DNA from: Granulicella arctica
GTDB taxonomy: Bacteria; Acidobacteriota; Terriglobia; Terriglobales; Acidobacteriaceae
DNA length: 64,000 nucleotides
Assembly: GCF_025685605.1 (NCBI RefSeq)
Contig: NZ_JAGTUT010000001.1
Span: forward strand, 4,092,001-4,156,000
Direction of reading: 5' to 3'
In this document: positions 10,399-20,632 of the stretch, piece by piece
How positions within the stretch are numbered: the first letter of the stretch is position 1
How the letters are laid out: each line of letters opens with the position of its first letter
Program-made: the position numbers and the translations under genes
The notes under the pieces: model-generated
What the model was told of the DNA's origin: nothing
Database searches by the model: none
What the model saw: only the letters and a program-made list of their open reading frames with translations

Positions 10399-12270
10399 CT
10401 ATTTTGCCTTGCTTCCGAGCCATGCGTCTCGGAACTGCTTTTGTTCCGACGAGAGTACGATCTTTGTACTTTCTACCGGTACTAGCTCAAGGTCTGCCGG
10501 GTCGACGAGCGTTGTTGTCGCCCGGATCTCCTGGCCCCGTCGGCGAAAGACGATCTCTACGCTGTCTCCTGCTTTATGATCGGCAAATACTTTTGGCAGG
10601 TCTTCCGGCGCACTCAGCGAGGTGCCTGCAATGGAGATAATCTCATCATCACGGTCTACTCCTGCGTTATAGGCTGGAGAGCCAATGATCGTAGAGTCTG
10701 AGACACGTACGGCGTTGTTCGCCTTCGTCAGGCGCAATCGTCCCAGGGACGGCGGCCCTGTTTGTCGACGCAAGATAAAGCCCGCCTGCAGCAGAAGGGA
10801 AGCGTAATCCACCTTTTCTGTTCCTGCTATGAAGCGCTTTACAAAATCAGCGGCGAAGGCCGGGTCTCCGCTGACGGCGGCGAGCTGGGTCTGCACGTCG
10901 ACGATGGTGTAGGGTTTGCCGACGAGGCCGGGCGACGGCCCGCCTGGCTTGCCATAGTTGCGCCACATCGCGCGCATAAAGTCATCCAGCGTTACGCGGG
11001 AGTTGGACCGGGTACGCAGCGTGAGGTCCAGCCCCAGAGCGACGGCGTCGCCGAATGAATAGTACGAGACAAAGTCATTGCTCCAGTATTTGGGGAAGTC
11101 GTCGCTGCTGCCGTCCACCAGCGGAGCGAGGCGGCTCATGTCCATCGCCGAGCGATAGCTGCTGCCGGGCGTGTTGAGAACGTAGGTCACATCTCCTGCA
11201 AAGCTCTTCAAATCATTTGCCGGAGTGATGCCGCTGCGCAGCATGGCAAGGTTGCCGTAATACTGCGTGAATCCCTCTGCCAGAAACATTTCGCCGGACA
11301 TGTTGACGTCGCGGAAGTTGAAAGGCTCCAAACCCTCCGGGCGAATGCGTTCTACGTTCCAGTTGTGGAAGTATTCGTGCGCCACGGTGCCCAGGTTCAG
11401 CTTGCCACCAGTCATGACCGTGCTGTTGCGATGCTCCATGCCGTCGCGGCCATCCCATGGCAGTGCGTCAGCAAGGAAGGTGTAGTAGCCGGGCTCGTAG
11501 TCGGGCATTTCGCCAAACACCGCCTGCTCTTCGCGCACGAGCTTCTGTACCCCGGCAAAGTAGGTATCGAACTCAGCGTCGCTTGCCTGGGAGTGCGCCA
11601 CGACACGAATGGTCTGTGCCTTTCCCCCGGGGTCCAGCGAAGGCACCTGGAAGGTCCGCATGACGAAGTGGCTCAACTCTGCCGGGCTGTCCATGAGGTA
11701 CTGCAGATTTGGAGCGGTGAAGGTCTGCTTGTCCGTGGTGGTGTAGAGCTGCGTTGCGATATTCCAGTCGGTGTTCGCGGGCAGCGAGAAGGTTACGCGC
11801 ACCGGGCGATCGTCGAAGCTTTGCGCCCACATGACAGTCGCCGGGAAGTTGATGTGCGCATGGGTCGTGTCTACGGCTACGAAGGTGCCGTCTACCTTGT
11901 CGCCAAATAATTTGTACGTTACATGCACTGTGCCGTCATGCGATGTGACTGTCCACGAACGCGGATCAGGCTTTGTGACTGTAAGCGGCTTGCCGGCGCC
12001 ATCCGTGAAGTGTTCTTCGAAGACGTTCGCGGCAAACTCAAACGCTGCGTATCGCCCCGGGGAAGAGCGGCTCATCTGCACACGGAACGGCTGCTTTGGA
12101 ACATCATGGAACGTGGCATCGACCAGCATAACGTGGTGGACCGCATCCGGAAACGATAGCCGGTACTCGGTGGAAGAATGCGCCTGCGCCCCGGCTGAGG
12201 CAGCCATTGCAAAGCAGGCAGCAAGGCAGAATGTACGGGAGAGGCGAAGAAGACCGCTTGGATTTTTCAC
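10399..12270 (-). CDS. M61 family metallopeptidase with PDZ domain
   Basis: This exported zinc peptidase (glycyl-aminopeptidase/Taspase-like M61 family) has 623 residues. It starts at a GTG with a signal peptide (CLAACFAMAASAGAQA). The zinc motif and family signature are clear: AHEYFHNWNVERIRP near the middle, with a glutamate region downstream (LAEGFTQYY). A PDZ domain fills the C-terminus (GSPAYNAGVDRDDEIISIAG). No ribosome site precedes the GTG. Instead TATCAT lies 9 nt upstream, which would suit a leaderless message. It is probably a housekeeping periplasmic peptidase unrelated to the glycan genes. Confidence 0.9.
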   Translation of the reverse strand: MKNPSGLLRLSRTFCLAACFAMAASAGAQAHSSTEYRLSFPDAVHHVMLVDATFHDVPKQPFRVQMSRSSPGRYAAFEFAANVFEEHFTDGAGKPLTVTKPDPRSWTVTSHDGTVHVTYKLFGDKVDGTFVAVDTTHAHINFPATVMWAQSFDDRPVRVTFSLPANTDWNIATQLYTTTDKQTFTAPNLQYLMDSPAELSHFVMRTFQVPSLDPGGKAQTIRVVAHSQASDAEFDTYFAGVQKLVREEQAVFGEMPDYEPGYYTFLADALPWDGRDGMEHRNSTVMTGGKLNLGTVAHEYFHNWNVERIRPEGLEPFNFRDVNMSGEMFLAEGFTQYYGNLAMLRSGITPANDLKSFAGDVTYVLNTPGSSYRSAMDMSRLAPLVDGSSDDFPKYWSNDFVSYYSFGDAVALGLDLTLRTRSNSRVTLDDFMRAMWRNYGKPGGPSPGLVGKPYTIVDVQTQLAAVSGDPAFAADFVKRFIAGTEKVDYASLLLQAGFILRRQTGPPSLGRLRLTKANNAVRVSDSTIIGSPAYNAGVDRDDEIISIAGTSLSAPEDLPKVFADHKAGDSVEIVFRRRGQEIRATTTLVDPADLELVPVESTKIVLSSEQKQFRDAWLGSKAK

Positions 12271-12333
12271 AGTGTGTCGATGATACTTACCGGTCGAGGC
12301 TTTCGGAAATATCGGACTATGCCAGCTTGCAAA

Positions 12334-13053
12334 TCACTCCACTGCCTCTACGTTCAAGACCATGTTGATGGCCACGGTCCAGGCTTTCCGGTTGGGGACC
12401 TCAAGTTCGGCCAACGAAGAAAATTCGAGTTTGGACGGCAGCGATAGCGTCACTGTTGTGGCGGTTGTAGACGTGATGTATGCCCCTGGCTGAATGCCGA
12501 TGCCTCCGCAAGCCATACCTACAGTGAGGGCACTGGTCGAAGGCACTTTAAGGATCGCTGTACCTGATTGCGCCGTTGCTGCCAGCGTCTCAACCGGTGA
12601 GGACATGGACGGCTGCGGGATAAGTCGAGCTCCGCTCATGACAAGTTTTACCGGCCGGTCCAATACGGCTTTCGTGTAGACGGGATGATCGCCGGGGACG
12701 CAGACCTTCAACTCAGTCGGTGTTGTAAGTGACGAGCTCTGAGTTGCGGCTGTTATCGCTGCACCATAGTCGGTTCCACGATGCACAGCATCCGAAGATA
12801 GATAAGCCTCGACGCACTTCGAAGGTGGAAGATCAATCGGAGGGGTAGGCGAGGATTTTTCCTGTACAGAGGCGATAGGCTGTGGCGAGGAGCCGCGGAC
12901 ATCGCCGGTAAAGGTGGCCGTCTGCGCTGCAGCAGCGCCGGCCAGCAGCAAAAGCACCAGGACCATACTTCTGATGCTTTTGACGTCGAGTATATGTAGT
13001 GCTGCGGTCCTTAAAACTTCTGGCGGCTGGTGATCAAACAGTATCGGCATCAC
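12334..13053 (-). CDS. Hypothetical exported protein, possibly truncated
   Basis: This 239-residue protein has a hydrophobic export segment (MVLVLLLLAGAAAAQ) starting near residue 30, so the true start may lie at 12966. The mature part begins with CVEAYLSSDAVHRGTDYGAAITAA, reminiscent of the N-terminal lead-in of right-handed beta-helix (pectin-lyase-like) proteins. However, the protein stops after about 170 mature residues, far too short for a full beta-helix. It may be a truncated relative or a small secreted protein of its own. It lies 63 bp upstream of the M61 gene on the same strand. The function is unknown. Confidence 0.55.
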   Translation of the reverse strand: MMPILFDHQPPEVLRTAALHILDVKSIRSMVLVLLLLAGAAAAQTATFTGDVRGSSPQPIASVQEKSSPTPPIDLPPSKCVEAYLSSDAVHRGTDYGAAITAATQSSSLTTPTELKVCVPGDHPVYTKAVLDRPVKLVMSGARLIPQPSMSSPVETLAATAQSGTAILKVPSTSALTVGMACGGIGIQPGAYITSTTATTVTLSLPSKLEFSSLAELEVPNRKAWTVAINMVLNVEAVE

Positions 13054-13414
13054 AGGTGGATCATACCGCCCTGATCACCGCCAGCCGCACCGGTCTTGCC
13101 CATCCGGTTATCTGTTCACGGTGCAGTGGTATCCCAGGTCGGTCGATTCTCGCGGTCGCAACCGTCAAGGCAGGTAACGCAACTTGCGTGAGGTTGTCGA
13201 TACCTCCCAGAGGGGCACGTGGCCGGGAGTGAGGACATAGTGTAATCGAGAGAAAGTTTGTCGGCTTTACTTCGCAAAATATCAGAAACAGCATAGAATT
13301 CCCTGAACACCATCACCCAAGTTATGCCCGGTCGTAGGAGCTGAGTCCACTTTCCGGTACCGCACCGTCTGGACGAGTGAATGGTGTATTTTGCATTTTC
13401 TGTGGAGGCCAATT
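13054..13414. other. Divergent intergenic region before second TonB receptor
   Basis: This 361-bp stretch separates a leftward hypothetical gene from a rightward receptor and must hold both promoters. I see no gene and no strong palindrome. A ribosome site GGAGG at 13404-13408 precedes the receptor ATG at 13415. Confidence 0.4.
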
Positions 13415-16400
13415 ATGCGCACCTTGCTTCGCATCTTCTCCCTGTTCGTCCTCTTAGTCTCAGGAACCAATCAGCTCTTCGCCCAGGCTACCTCTACTGG
13501 CAATATTATCGGGGTTGTTGCCGACTCCACCGGCGCTGCCGTACCCAACGCAACGGTTACCGCCACCAACAAGGGAACCAACTCCAGTCGAACGACGACC
13601 AGTAATGATACCGGCCAGTATCGGCTCGACCTCCTTCCCGCAGGTAGCTACGTTGTGAAGGCGGAGGCAAGTGGATTTAGCACCGCGCAGGCCAACGATC
13701 TTCAACTTGCCGTTGGGGCGAGCCTGACCGTGAATCTCCCCTTGCAGGCCGGATCGGTCAGTACGTCCATTGAGGTGTCGACAGGAAACCAGCTTCTTGA
13801 TACCGAGAAGACTGATAGCTCCTCAAACATCACTAATGAGCAGATCAATGACCTGCCGCTGAATGGCCGCGACATTGCGAATCTCGCGATTCTCGCCCCG
13901 GGCGTCAAGCAGGTCGACAGCTACGATCCCACCAAGAATCGCTATGCCGTGTACGCGGTGAACGGCTCATCCGGGCGGAACACCAACACTACAGTCAACG
14001 GTATCGACAACAAAGATAATACGGTTGGGGGAGCTGTGATGCAGCTACCGCTAGAGGCTGTGCAGGAGTTCAAGATCAGCACGAACCGCTTCTCGGCCGA
14101 AAATGGCCGCAGCGAAGGTGCAGCTCTTAACATTATTACGAAGTCTGGAACGAATACGTTTCACGGCGCTCTGTATGGCTTCTTCCGCTCACAGGCGATT
14201 CAGACTAACAACGCTATCAGCGAGCAGGGCAATCAGCCCAAGCCAGACTACAGCCGCCAGCAGTATGGCGGAGCTTTTGGTGGTCCCATCCGCAAGAACA
14301 AGGACTTTGGATTTTTTGCCTATGAGGGCCTTCGCGAACGCTCGAGCCTTGCTGTTACCGACCAGGCGTTTCAGGAACTTACGTTAGCTATGCCCCTCGG
14401 CGCCGTTCCTGCTCATACGATTGCCACTCCTTACGACGAGAAGCGCTATAACGGACGGATTGACCACTTCTTCTCCGACAAGGAGAAGGCCTATATCAGC
14501 TATTCCGCGCAGGACAATAAGAGCAACAACGATCAGTCCACCGGCCAAGTCGACACGACCGAAGGCAATTTCACGATCAACGACCTTATTCTTACCAACT
14601 TCACACTTAGCTCGATTCTGACGCCGCGAATGATTAACAACTTCACGACGGGATTTCAGTACTGGAATAACCTGATCGATTCGGCTACCCGCACGCCCTA
14701 CTTCACCTTTCCTGATGGCGTAAGCTTCGGCACCAATCCGAATGTTCCGCAGAAGTCCAGCCAGCACAAGTTTCAGTTCAGGGATGACTTTTCATACACG
14801 ATCGGCAAGCACACCATCCGCGCCGGGGTCGACTATCTCTACGAGCCCCAGGTGGGCGGTTACTTCGAGAACAATCCGACCCCTGAGTTCGATTTCTTCG
14901 CCAGCGCTTCCACGCTGCTCACCAACACGACCTTGTATCCCAATGGCTTTGCTTCGCCGGGAGCCATACAAGCCTCGACTGGTACCTCCGGCGACCCCAG
15001 CTTCAATCTGTCGCCCAAGATGGTGGGAGTTTATCTTGAGGATGACTGGCGTGCGAGCGCTCGGTTGCTCCTTAACATCGGCCTCCGGTATGACCGCGAT
15101 ATTGATACCTATGGTCTGGCGAAGCAGGCTAACAGCCGGACCTACCAGGAGGTCGTCGCTGCCTCCAAGGTCAATGTTCCTACTGTTCCGCTTGCGGGTG
15201 CCAGTAATCAGTATGGGGTTGGCTATACGCCGAGTCTCTCTTTTCTCGGCGGCAACTATGCTGCCCTTCCGAAGAACGACACACTCGATATCAGCCCTCG
15301 TATCGGCTTCTCCTATGACATCAGCGGCAATGGTCGATTTGTTATTCGCGGTGGCTATGGTCTCTACTTCGGTCAGACCTTCGAGAACATTCCGCTCTTC
15401 ATGATCCAACAGGCCAACGCACAGGTCTTTGCGAACACGTACTCCATTGCCTGCTCGGGACCGACGGATAAGACCTGTTCTTCTGCGAACGTTGTCCCAG
15501 GCACGAACATTCTGTTGAGCAATTATCGCTACGGCGTCGATCCGCTCCCGGTCATCCCGCCAGCCGGCCCAAACCTTGCCGCTGGATCGACCGGGCGACT
15601 CATGGATCCCAACTACCGCAATCCTTATACGCAGCAGATCAACGCGGGACTCCAGTACGCCGTAACCCCATCCGGAGTGGTTGAAGTCGAGTACGTCCAG
15701 GCTCGCGGGATCCATGAAGACAAGACGGTCAACATCAACCCTACTGAGTATTTCAACGGTGGCGTTCGGCCGTTTGCTGCAGCCTTTGGCGCTGCGGGTG
15801 TCCCCGTCCTCGGTCGTTTCGGTGTCGAGAAGTCTATTGGTCGCTCTTACTACGATGGTCTCAACGTCAGCTATCGGCAGGCGATGCACCATCATTTCAG
15901 CACCGTTCTCAACTACACCTATTCAAAGGCACTGGCCTACCAGGGGAATCCCGCCGCCTTCCGCAATGCTTCCACCAACCCTTTCCTCGGGGAGTTTCGC
16001 CAGCCTGATTTCGGCGTCGCACCCAATGATGAGCGGCATCATCTGACTGCGGCTGGAACCGTCAAGCTTCCATTCCGTATCGAGATCTCACCGATCTTCT
16101 CGATTGGCTCGGCCCGCGCGCTGAACATCACTGAATCTTCGGCTAATCTCTGGGCAGTCGGCAGTGGCAGCAGCGCTCCGCACGCCGTGATCGCAACTGG
16201 CGTTAAGGAAAGCCCTGCAGCTTACCTCGCCTTCCTTAGCACTGCCAATGCGGCGGTCGCTGCCGATACTACGAAGGCTACTACGCTGGCCACCTATTAC
16301 CGCAACTGCCTCGCAATCGGAAGCTGCCGCGAAATTGCCTACGACTCTTATCACGGCTCCCCGTTTATTCAACTGGACGCGCGGTTTACCAAGACCATTA

Positions 16401-16594
16401 CCATCAAGGATCGCTATAACGTAGCTCTCTTCTTTCAGGGATTCAACCTTACCAACCGGGCCAACTATGGTCCCAACTTCGATGGCAATGTTTCAAACGC
16501 CACCTTCCTTCAACCGCTTGGTTTCATCAATCCCAGCAGCACGGTGATACCGCGATCCTTCACTGGTGAGTTCGGAGCGCGCTTCTCTTTCTAG
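13415..16594 (+). CDS. TonB-dependent receptor, carboxypeptidase-regulatory-like N-terminus
   Basis: This outer-membrane receptor has 1059 residues from the ATG at 13415, chosen because GGAGG sits 6 bp upstream and a signal peptide follows (LLRIFSLFVLLVSGTNQLFAQ). Domain order is a carboxypeptidase-regulatory-like fold (STGNIIGVVADSTGAAVPNA), a plug (LNGRDIANLAILAPGVKQ, TVNGIDNKDN) and a long barrel ending in FGARFSF. It is a paralogue of the receptor at 4.1 kb but clearly diverged. No glycosidase lies beside it; the next gene, 42 bp on, is an MFS transporter. The substrate is unknown. Confidence 0.88.
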   Translation: MRTLLRIFSLFVLLVSGTNQLFAQATSTGNIIGVVADSTGAAVPNATVTATNKGTNSSRTTTSNDTGQYRLDLLPAGSYVVKAEASGFSTAQANDLQLAVGASLTVNLPLQAGSVSTSIEVSTGNQLLDTEKTDSSSNITNEQINDLPLNGRDIANLAILAPGVKQVDSYDPTKNRYAVYAVNGSSGRNTNTTVNGIDNKDNTVGGAVMQLPLEAVQEFKISTNRFSAENGRSEGAALNIITKSGTNTFHGALYGFFRSQAIQTNNAISEQGNQPKPDYSRQQYGGAFGGPIRKNKDFGFFAYEGLRERSSLAVTDQAFQELTLAMPLGAVPAHTIATPYDEKRYNGRIDHFFSDKEKAYISYSAQDNKSNNDQSTGQVDTTEGNFTINDLILTNFTLSSILTPRMINNFTTGFQYWNNLIDSATRTPYFTFPDGVSFGTNPNVPQKSSQHKFQFRDDFSYTIGKHTIRAGVDYLYEPQVGGYFENNPTPEFDFFASASTLLTNTTLYPNGFASPGAIQASTGTSGDPSFNLSPKMVGVYLEDDWRASARLLLNIGLRYDRDIDTYGLAKQANSRTYQEVVAASKVNVPTVPLAGASNQYGVGYTPSLSFLGGNYAALPKNDTLDISPRIGFSYDISGNGRFVIRGGYGLYFGQTFENIPLFMIQQANAQVFANTYSIACSGPTDKTCSSANVVPGTNILLSNYRYGVDPLPVIPPAGPNLAAGSTGRLMDPNYRNPYTQQINAGLQYAVTPSGVVEVEYVQARGIHEDKTVNINPTEYFNGGVRPFAAAFGAAGVPVLGRFGVEKSIGRSYYDGLNVSYRQAMHHHFSTVLNYTYSKALAYQGNPAAFRNASTNPFLGEFRQPDFGVAPNDERHHLTAAGTVKLPFRIEISPIFSIGSARALNITESSANLWAVGSGSSAPHAVIATGVKESPAAYLAFLSTANAAVAADTTKATTLATYYRNCLAIGSCREIAYDSYHGSPFIQLDARFTKTITIKDRYNVALFFQGFNLTNRANYGPNFDGNVSNATFLQPLGFINPSSTVIPRSFTGEFGARFSF

Positions 16595-16636
16595 CTCCCA
16601 ACACGCGAGGTGGTAAGACTGCTATGCTGCCCGTAG

Positions 16637-17896
16637 ATGGCTGAAACCTCTCAATCGAAGCTACCCTTTGTCTCTGTTGCGGGGGCGACGACGGCGCTGG
16701 TCCTGCTGACGGCGCTTAACTTCGTCAACTATATCGACCGCTATATTCTGCCGGGTGTGCAGGAGATGGTGAAGCATGAGTTTTCCGCTTCGGATGAGAG
16801 GATCGGGGCGCTGACGTTCTGGTTCATGCTGGCCTATGTGCTGGCCTCGCCGGTTACGGGATGGCTGGGGGATCACTTCAGGCGGAAGCCGCTGATTGTG
16901 GGTGCGGCGCTATTTTGTAGCGGTATCAACTTCTTTACGGCTACGGTGCATAGCTTTGACGCACTGATGATTCGCCATGCGGCGCTGGGGCTGGGTGAGG
17001 CTTGCTTCGGGATCTTCGGGCCGGTGATCCTTGCGGATTTTTATCCAGACGATCAGCGGAACCGGGTGCTGACGATCTTCAACGTGGCGCTGCCGGTGGG
17101 AGCGGCGCTGGGATACCTGATCGGCGGTTCCGTGGGCGGACATTATGGGTGGCGGATGCCGTTCTATGTGTCGGCGGTGCCGGGAGTGATCGTGGCGCTG
17201 CTGATTCTGTTTTTTATGAAGGAGCCGGAGCGCGGGGCGAGTGAGGGTGGGAAGCCGAAGCTGGAGAAGGGTGTGATTCTTTCGCTGGTGAAGAATCCCG
17301 CTTACCTGACGGCGGTGCTTGGGCTGGCGGCGGTGACGTTCTCACTGGGCGGGATCTCGTGGTGGATGCCTTCGTTCCTGCAGCGAGTGGATGGACGGTC
17401 GCCGGCTTCGGCTGGATTCCTGATGGGTGCGATCACGGTGGTGACGGGCGTGGTGGGGACGATTGTAGGTGGATGGATTGCGCAGCGGTGGTCGCGTACA
17501 AACCATCGGGCGCTGTACCTGGTTCCGGCGTGGAGTGCGCTTTTGGCCGTGCCTCCGGCGTTACTTTGCTTCTTTGGGCCGAAGGCATTGATCTTGCCTA
17601 TGCTGGCGGCGGCGCAGTTCTTTATCTTTCTGGGGACGGGTCCTTTGAACGCGGCTACTGTGAACTCGGTAGGGCCGGGTATTCGGGCTACAGCGCTGGC
17701 GGGTCAGTTATTCCTGATCCATGTGCTGGGGGATGCTCCTTCGCCGCGAATCATTGGACTGGTGAGCGACCACAGCAATCTAAATATGGGGCTTGGGGTG
17801 ACTCTGATCACGTTTGTGATTGCGGCGGTGCTGCTATTTATAGGAGCGCGGTATGCTCCTCGGCTTCATACGGATGAAGGTGCTGCGGCGTCGTGA
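16637..17896 (+). CDS. MFS transporter, spinster-like
   Basis: This inner-membrane carrier has 419 residues and about 12 membrane segments. The N-terminus NFVNYIDRYILPGV and the loop GWLGDHFRRKPLI are typical of the MFS branch related to spinster and hexuronate-type carriers. The substrate is not deducible. The ATG at 16637 has only a distant purine-rich stretch upstream, while TATGCT lies 8 nt before it, so the message might be leaderless. The stop codon overlaps the GTG start of the next gene by four bases, so the two are translationally coupled. A lipid or glycolipid role shared with the following glycosyltransferase is possible but not shown. Confidence 0.85.
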   Translation: MAETSQSKLPFVSVAGATTALVLLTALNFVNYIDRYILPGVQEMVKHEFSASDERIGALTFWFMLAYVLASPVTGWLGDHFRRKPLIVGAALFCSGINFFTATVHSFDALMIRHAALGLGEACFGIFGPVILADFYPDDQRNRVLTIFNVALPVGAALGYLIGGSVGGHYGWRMPFYVSAVPGVIVALLILFFMKEPERGASEGGKPKLEKGVILSLVKNPAYLTAVLGLAAVTFSLGGISWWMPSFLQRVDGRSPASAGFLMGAITVVTGVVGTIVGGWIAQRWSRTNHRALYLVPAWSALLAVPPALLCFFGPKALILPMLAAAQFFIFLGTGPLNAATVNSVGPGIRATALAGQLFLIHVLGDAPSPRIIGLVSDHSNLNMGLGVTLITFVIAAVLLFIGARYAPRLHTDEGAAAS

Positions 17897-19065
17897 TCGC
17901 TCCGGTGTGGGTCGAGGTTGTCGGTTGGGTGGTGGCGCTGAGTTGGGCCTACAAGTTTGGGGAAGCTACGGTCGGGATGCCGAAGGTCGCCGATCTGCTG
18001 GAGGCGCAGTTTGATCAGGTGCCGAGGGGAGAACCTTCTATTGTGGTGGTGGTGCCTGCTCGAAATGAGGCGGCAAAGGTTGCGGCGTGTCTGCGATCCT
18101 TGATGGCACAGGACTATGGAAAGCTGACTGTTGTGGCGGTGGATGACCGTTCGACCGATGCTACCGGGGCTTTGATGGATGGCCTGGCGGCGGAGCACCC
18201 GGGGAGGCTGCGGGTGCTGCATGTGACGGAGCTTCCGGCGGATTGGCTGGGGAAGACGCATGCGATGGCGATGGCGGCGGAGGAGACGTCGTCCGACTGG
18301 CTGCTGTTTACGGACGGGGATGTGCTGTTCCGGGTGGATGCGGTGCGGCGGTCGCTGGCTTACGCGATGGCGAGTGGAGCGGACCATCTAGTGGTTGTGC
18401 CGACGACCATTCGCGAGGGGTGGGATGAGGGAATGATGTTGGGATTCTTCCAGACGTTTGGGATGTGGGCGGCGCGGCCATGGAAGATCCCGGACCCGAA
18501 GGCTAAGCGGGATGCGATTGGGATTGGTGCCTTCAACATGATGCGTCGGAGTGCTTACGAGGGGGTTGGCGGCTTTGAGGCGCTGCGGATGGAGGTCGTC
18601 GAAGATATTGGGATGGGGCGACGGGTGAAGCGAATGGGTTTTGCGCAGCGTATCGCGTTTGGAAGGGGACTGGCGAGCGTCCATTGGGCTCCCGGGGCGC
18701 TTGGGCTGGTTAACGTGATGACGAAGAATATCTTCTCGGCGTTCCGGTTCTATGTGTCGCTCTTATTGGTGGCGTGCGGATGGTTGGTGGTGTTCTGCGT
18801 GCTGCCGGTGTTTGGACTCCTGGTGCCGGGGTTGCGTATGCCGGCTTTGATTACGCTGGTTGCGATTGCCGGCGTCTATCGGCTGTACGGCAAAACGTCG
18901 GGGATTTCGGCCTGGCAGGCTGCGCTTTCACCGGTGGCGGCGAGCCTTTTTGTATACGCTCTACTGCGATCGATGGTGACGACATTGCGGCAGGGTGGGG
19001 TGATCTGGCGAGGGACATTTTATCCGCTGAAGACGCTGCGGAAGTATGCGGCTCCGTTGCGGTGA
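17893..19065 (+). CDS. Membrane glycosyltransferase family 2
   Basis: This 390-residue enzyme transfers sugar from a nucleotide donor, probably onto a lipid. It starts at a GTG overlapping the previous stop. A GT2 fold begins near residue 52 (VVVVPARNEAAKV), followed by AVDDRSTDAT, a donor or metal motif TDGDVLF and the later EDIGMGRRVKRMG. Three hydrophobic segments follow (SLLLVACGWLVVFCVLPVFGL and two more), with one at the N-terminus. This layout is like HpnB-type hopanoid-associated and ceramide-glucosyltransferase-like enzymes. No other hopanoid gene is seen here, so the acceptor is unknown. Confidence 0.82.
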   Translation: MIAPVWVEVVGWVVALSWAYKFGEATVGMPKVADLLEAQFDQVPRGEPSIVVVVPARNEAAKVAACLRSLMAQDYGKLTVVAVDDRSTDATGALMDGLAAEHPGRLRVLHVTELPADWLGKTHAMAMAAEETSSDWLLFTDGDVLFRVDAVRRSLAYAMASGADHLVVVPTTIREGWDEGMMLGFFQTFGMWAARPWKIPDPKAKRDAIGIGAFNMMRRSAYEGVGGFEALRMEVVEDIGMGRRVKRMGFAQRIAFGRGLASVHWAPGALGLVNVMTKNIFSAFRFYVSLLLVACGWLVVFCVLPVFGLLVPGLRMPALITLVAIAGVYRLYGKTSGISAWQAALSPVAASLFVYALLRSMVTTLRQGGVIWRGTFYPLKTLRKYAAPLR

Positions 19066-19215
19066 ATGCGACAAATCTGCAACGAAGAACCTATCGTTTG
19101 CAGCCTTGAAATCTGAGTTGACCGAGTTTGTGAATAGGCATATTTGTACGGGTGCTATACTTCCGCCGTTGCGACGTCGCTGGTTATTCGCTATAGGATT
19201 TGAGCGTGAGGGAAC

Positions 19216-20595
19216 ATGAATGATGCATTGGACGCGAGCAAGGGTGAATCTCTGACGGTGGCACAACGCGACGCACTGATCGTGCGGCTGCAGGCTGCCT
19301 GGAACAATCTTCCTGCCGACAAGCAAGCGGCCTTGAAGCCGATGCTGGACAACGCACATGTGCAGTTGAGCGAGTTAGTGGCGACCGGGAAGCCACCAGC
19401 ACATAACACCCAGCAGACACTGCGCATGAAGAGCTATTTGACAGGCGATTGGGACGGGCATCTTGCTGCGATTCAGCAGCCGATCAACCAGGCGGTAGCT
19501 CAACCGCTTGCAGCACCAGCGGTGGCCATCGCAGCACCAGCGCTGGCGGCGGCAATCGAGGTCTGCGTCGGTCCGGATGGGGAAATTCTTGGCACGGGTA
19601 AGTATCAGCAGCTCGACCCACGGTGGGAGTTGGTGGCGGGAACGGTGTGGCTCGAGAACCTGCTGCACAAACATCCTTTTCCGGCCGGGACGCCAGAAAT
19701 TCTGCCCATGGATGATGATGTGAGCTTCGCGCTGCTGAGCGACTTCGGCACGGGAAACTTCGGGGCAGGGGACTCGCCCAGTACGAAGATTTCAAAGTTC
19801 GTTCCGACCCTGAATCCGGACTACACGATTCATCTGGGCGATACCTACTATGCGGGAACAAGCGGAGAAGAGGTGAGTAACCTGATCAACTTCTGGCCGA
19901 CTGGTTCGAAGGGATCGTTCACCATGAATTCGAATCACGAGATGTACTCGGGCGGTGGACCGTACTTCAACGAGGCTGTGGGAGGACCGACGTTCAACAA
20001 GCTGCAATCGCCTTATAGTTTTTTTGCGCTCGAGAACACGCACTGGATTATCGTCGGGCTCGACTCTGCATATTATTCGGATGTTCTGACGCTTTACATG
20101 AATGGCACACTGGGCACGGGTAATGCACAGATCGCCTTTCTGCAGGAGATCGCGAAGAAGGGTAAGAAGGTGATTGTGATGACCCATCACAATGGTCTGC
20201 CAGAGAGCGGCATACCGGGAGCCGCACCACTTCAATTGTTTACCGAAGTCATGGGCGCATTCGCGGGGCAGGCTCCGCCCGCCTATTGGTACTGGGGACA
20301 TGCGCACGCCGGGGTGGCGTACACGGCGCTGGCAGAACAGAACGGTATGCTTTGCCGGTGCATCGGCCATGCTGCGCTGCCGTGGGGTCTATCGTCTGAC
20401 CTACAGGCCGGACAGGCGCAGGGCAAGGTCGAGTGGTTTGAACAATGCAATGCGGGTGACCCGGATAATAATCTGCGGGTGTTCAACGGATTTCTGGGCC
20501 TGCAACTGAATGGGCCGGACCTGGTTGAGACGTTTTATGATGAGACCGGTCGGGTGGCGTGGCGTCCCGGAACGGTCGACAAGCGCTGCTCTTAG
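19216..20595 (+). CDS. Calcineurin-like metallophosphoesterase
   Basis: This 459-residue phosphoesterase has the metal-binding motifs of the calcineurin-like or purple-acid-phosphatase superfamily in order: SDFGTG (about residue 175), HLGDTYYAG, SNHEMYSGG in place of the usual GNHE, MTHHNG and WGHAHAG. The first about 120 residues are helical and alanine-rich, with no obvious signal peptide. A GAGGGA ribosome site lies just upstream of the ATG. It stands alone between the glycosyltransferase and the convergent ispG. The substrate is unknown. Confidence 0.85.
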   Translation: MNDALDASKGESLTVAQRDALIVRLQAAWNNLPADKQAALKPMLDNAHVQLSELVATGKPPAHNTQQTLRMKSYLTGDWDGHLAAIQQPINQAVAQPLAAPAVAIAAPALAAAIEVCVGPDGEILGTGKYQQLDPRWELVAGTVWLENLLHKHPFPAGTPEILPMDDDVSFALLSDFGTGNFGAGDSPSTKISKFVPTLNPDYTIHLGDTYYAGTSGEEVSNLINFWPTGSKGSFTMNSNHEMYSGGGPYFNEAVGGPTFNKLQSPYSFFALENTHWIIVGLDSAYYSDVLTLYMNGTLGTGNAQIAFLQEIAKKGKKVIVMTHHNGLPESGIPGAAPLQLFTEVMGAFAGQAPPAYWYWGHAHAGVAYTALAEQNGMLCRCIGHAALPWGLSSDLQAGQAQGKVEWFEQCNAGDPDNNLRVFNGFLGLQLNGPDLVETFYDETGRVAWRPGTVDKRCS

Positions 20596-20632
20596 TGGCT
20601 TCTGGGCGAAGCGCTCAACATCACCTCTCGTA

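Noticed and set aside
11365..11910. Rightward open frame of 181 codons
   Set aside because: Shadow of the M61 peptidase; no ribosome site or domain.
14792..15895. Long leftward open frame (367 codons)
   Set aside because: It mirrors the second TonB receptor, whose signal peptide, plug and barrel are unmistakable. The leftward product has no family features.
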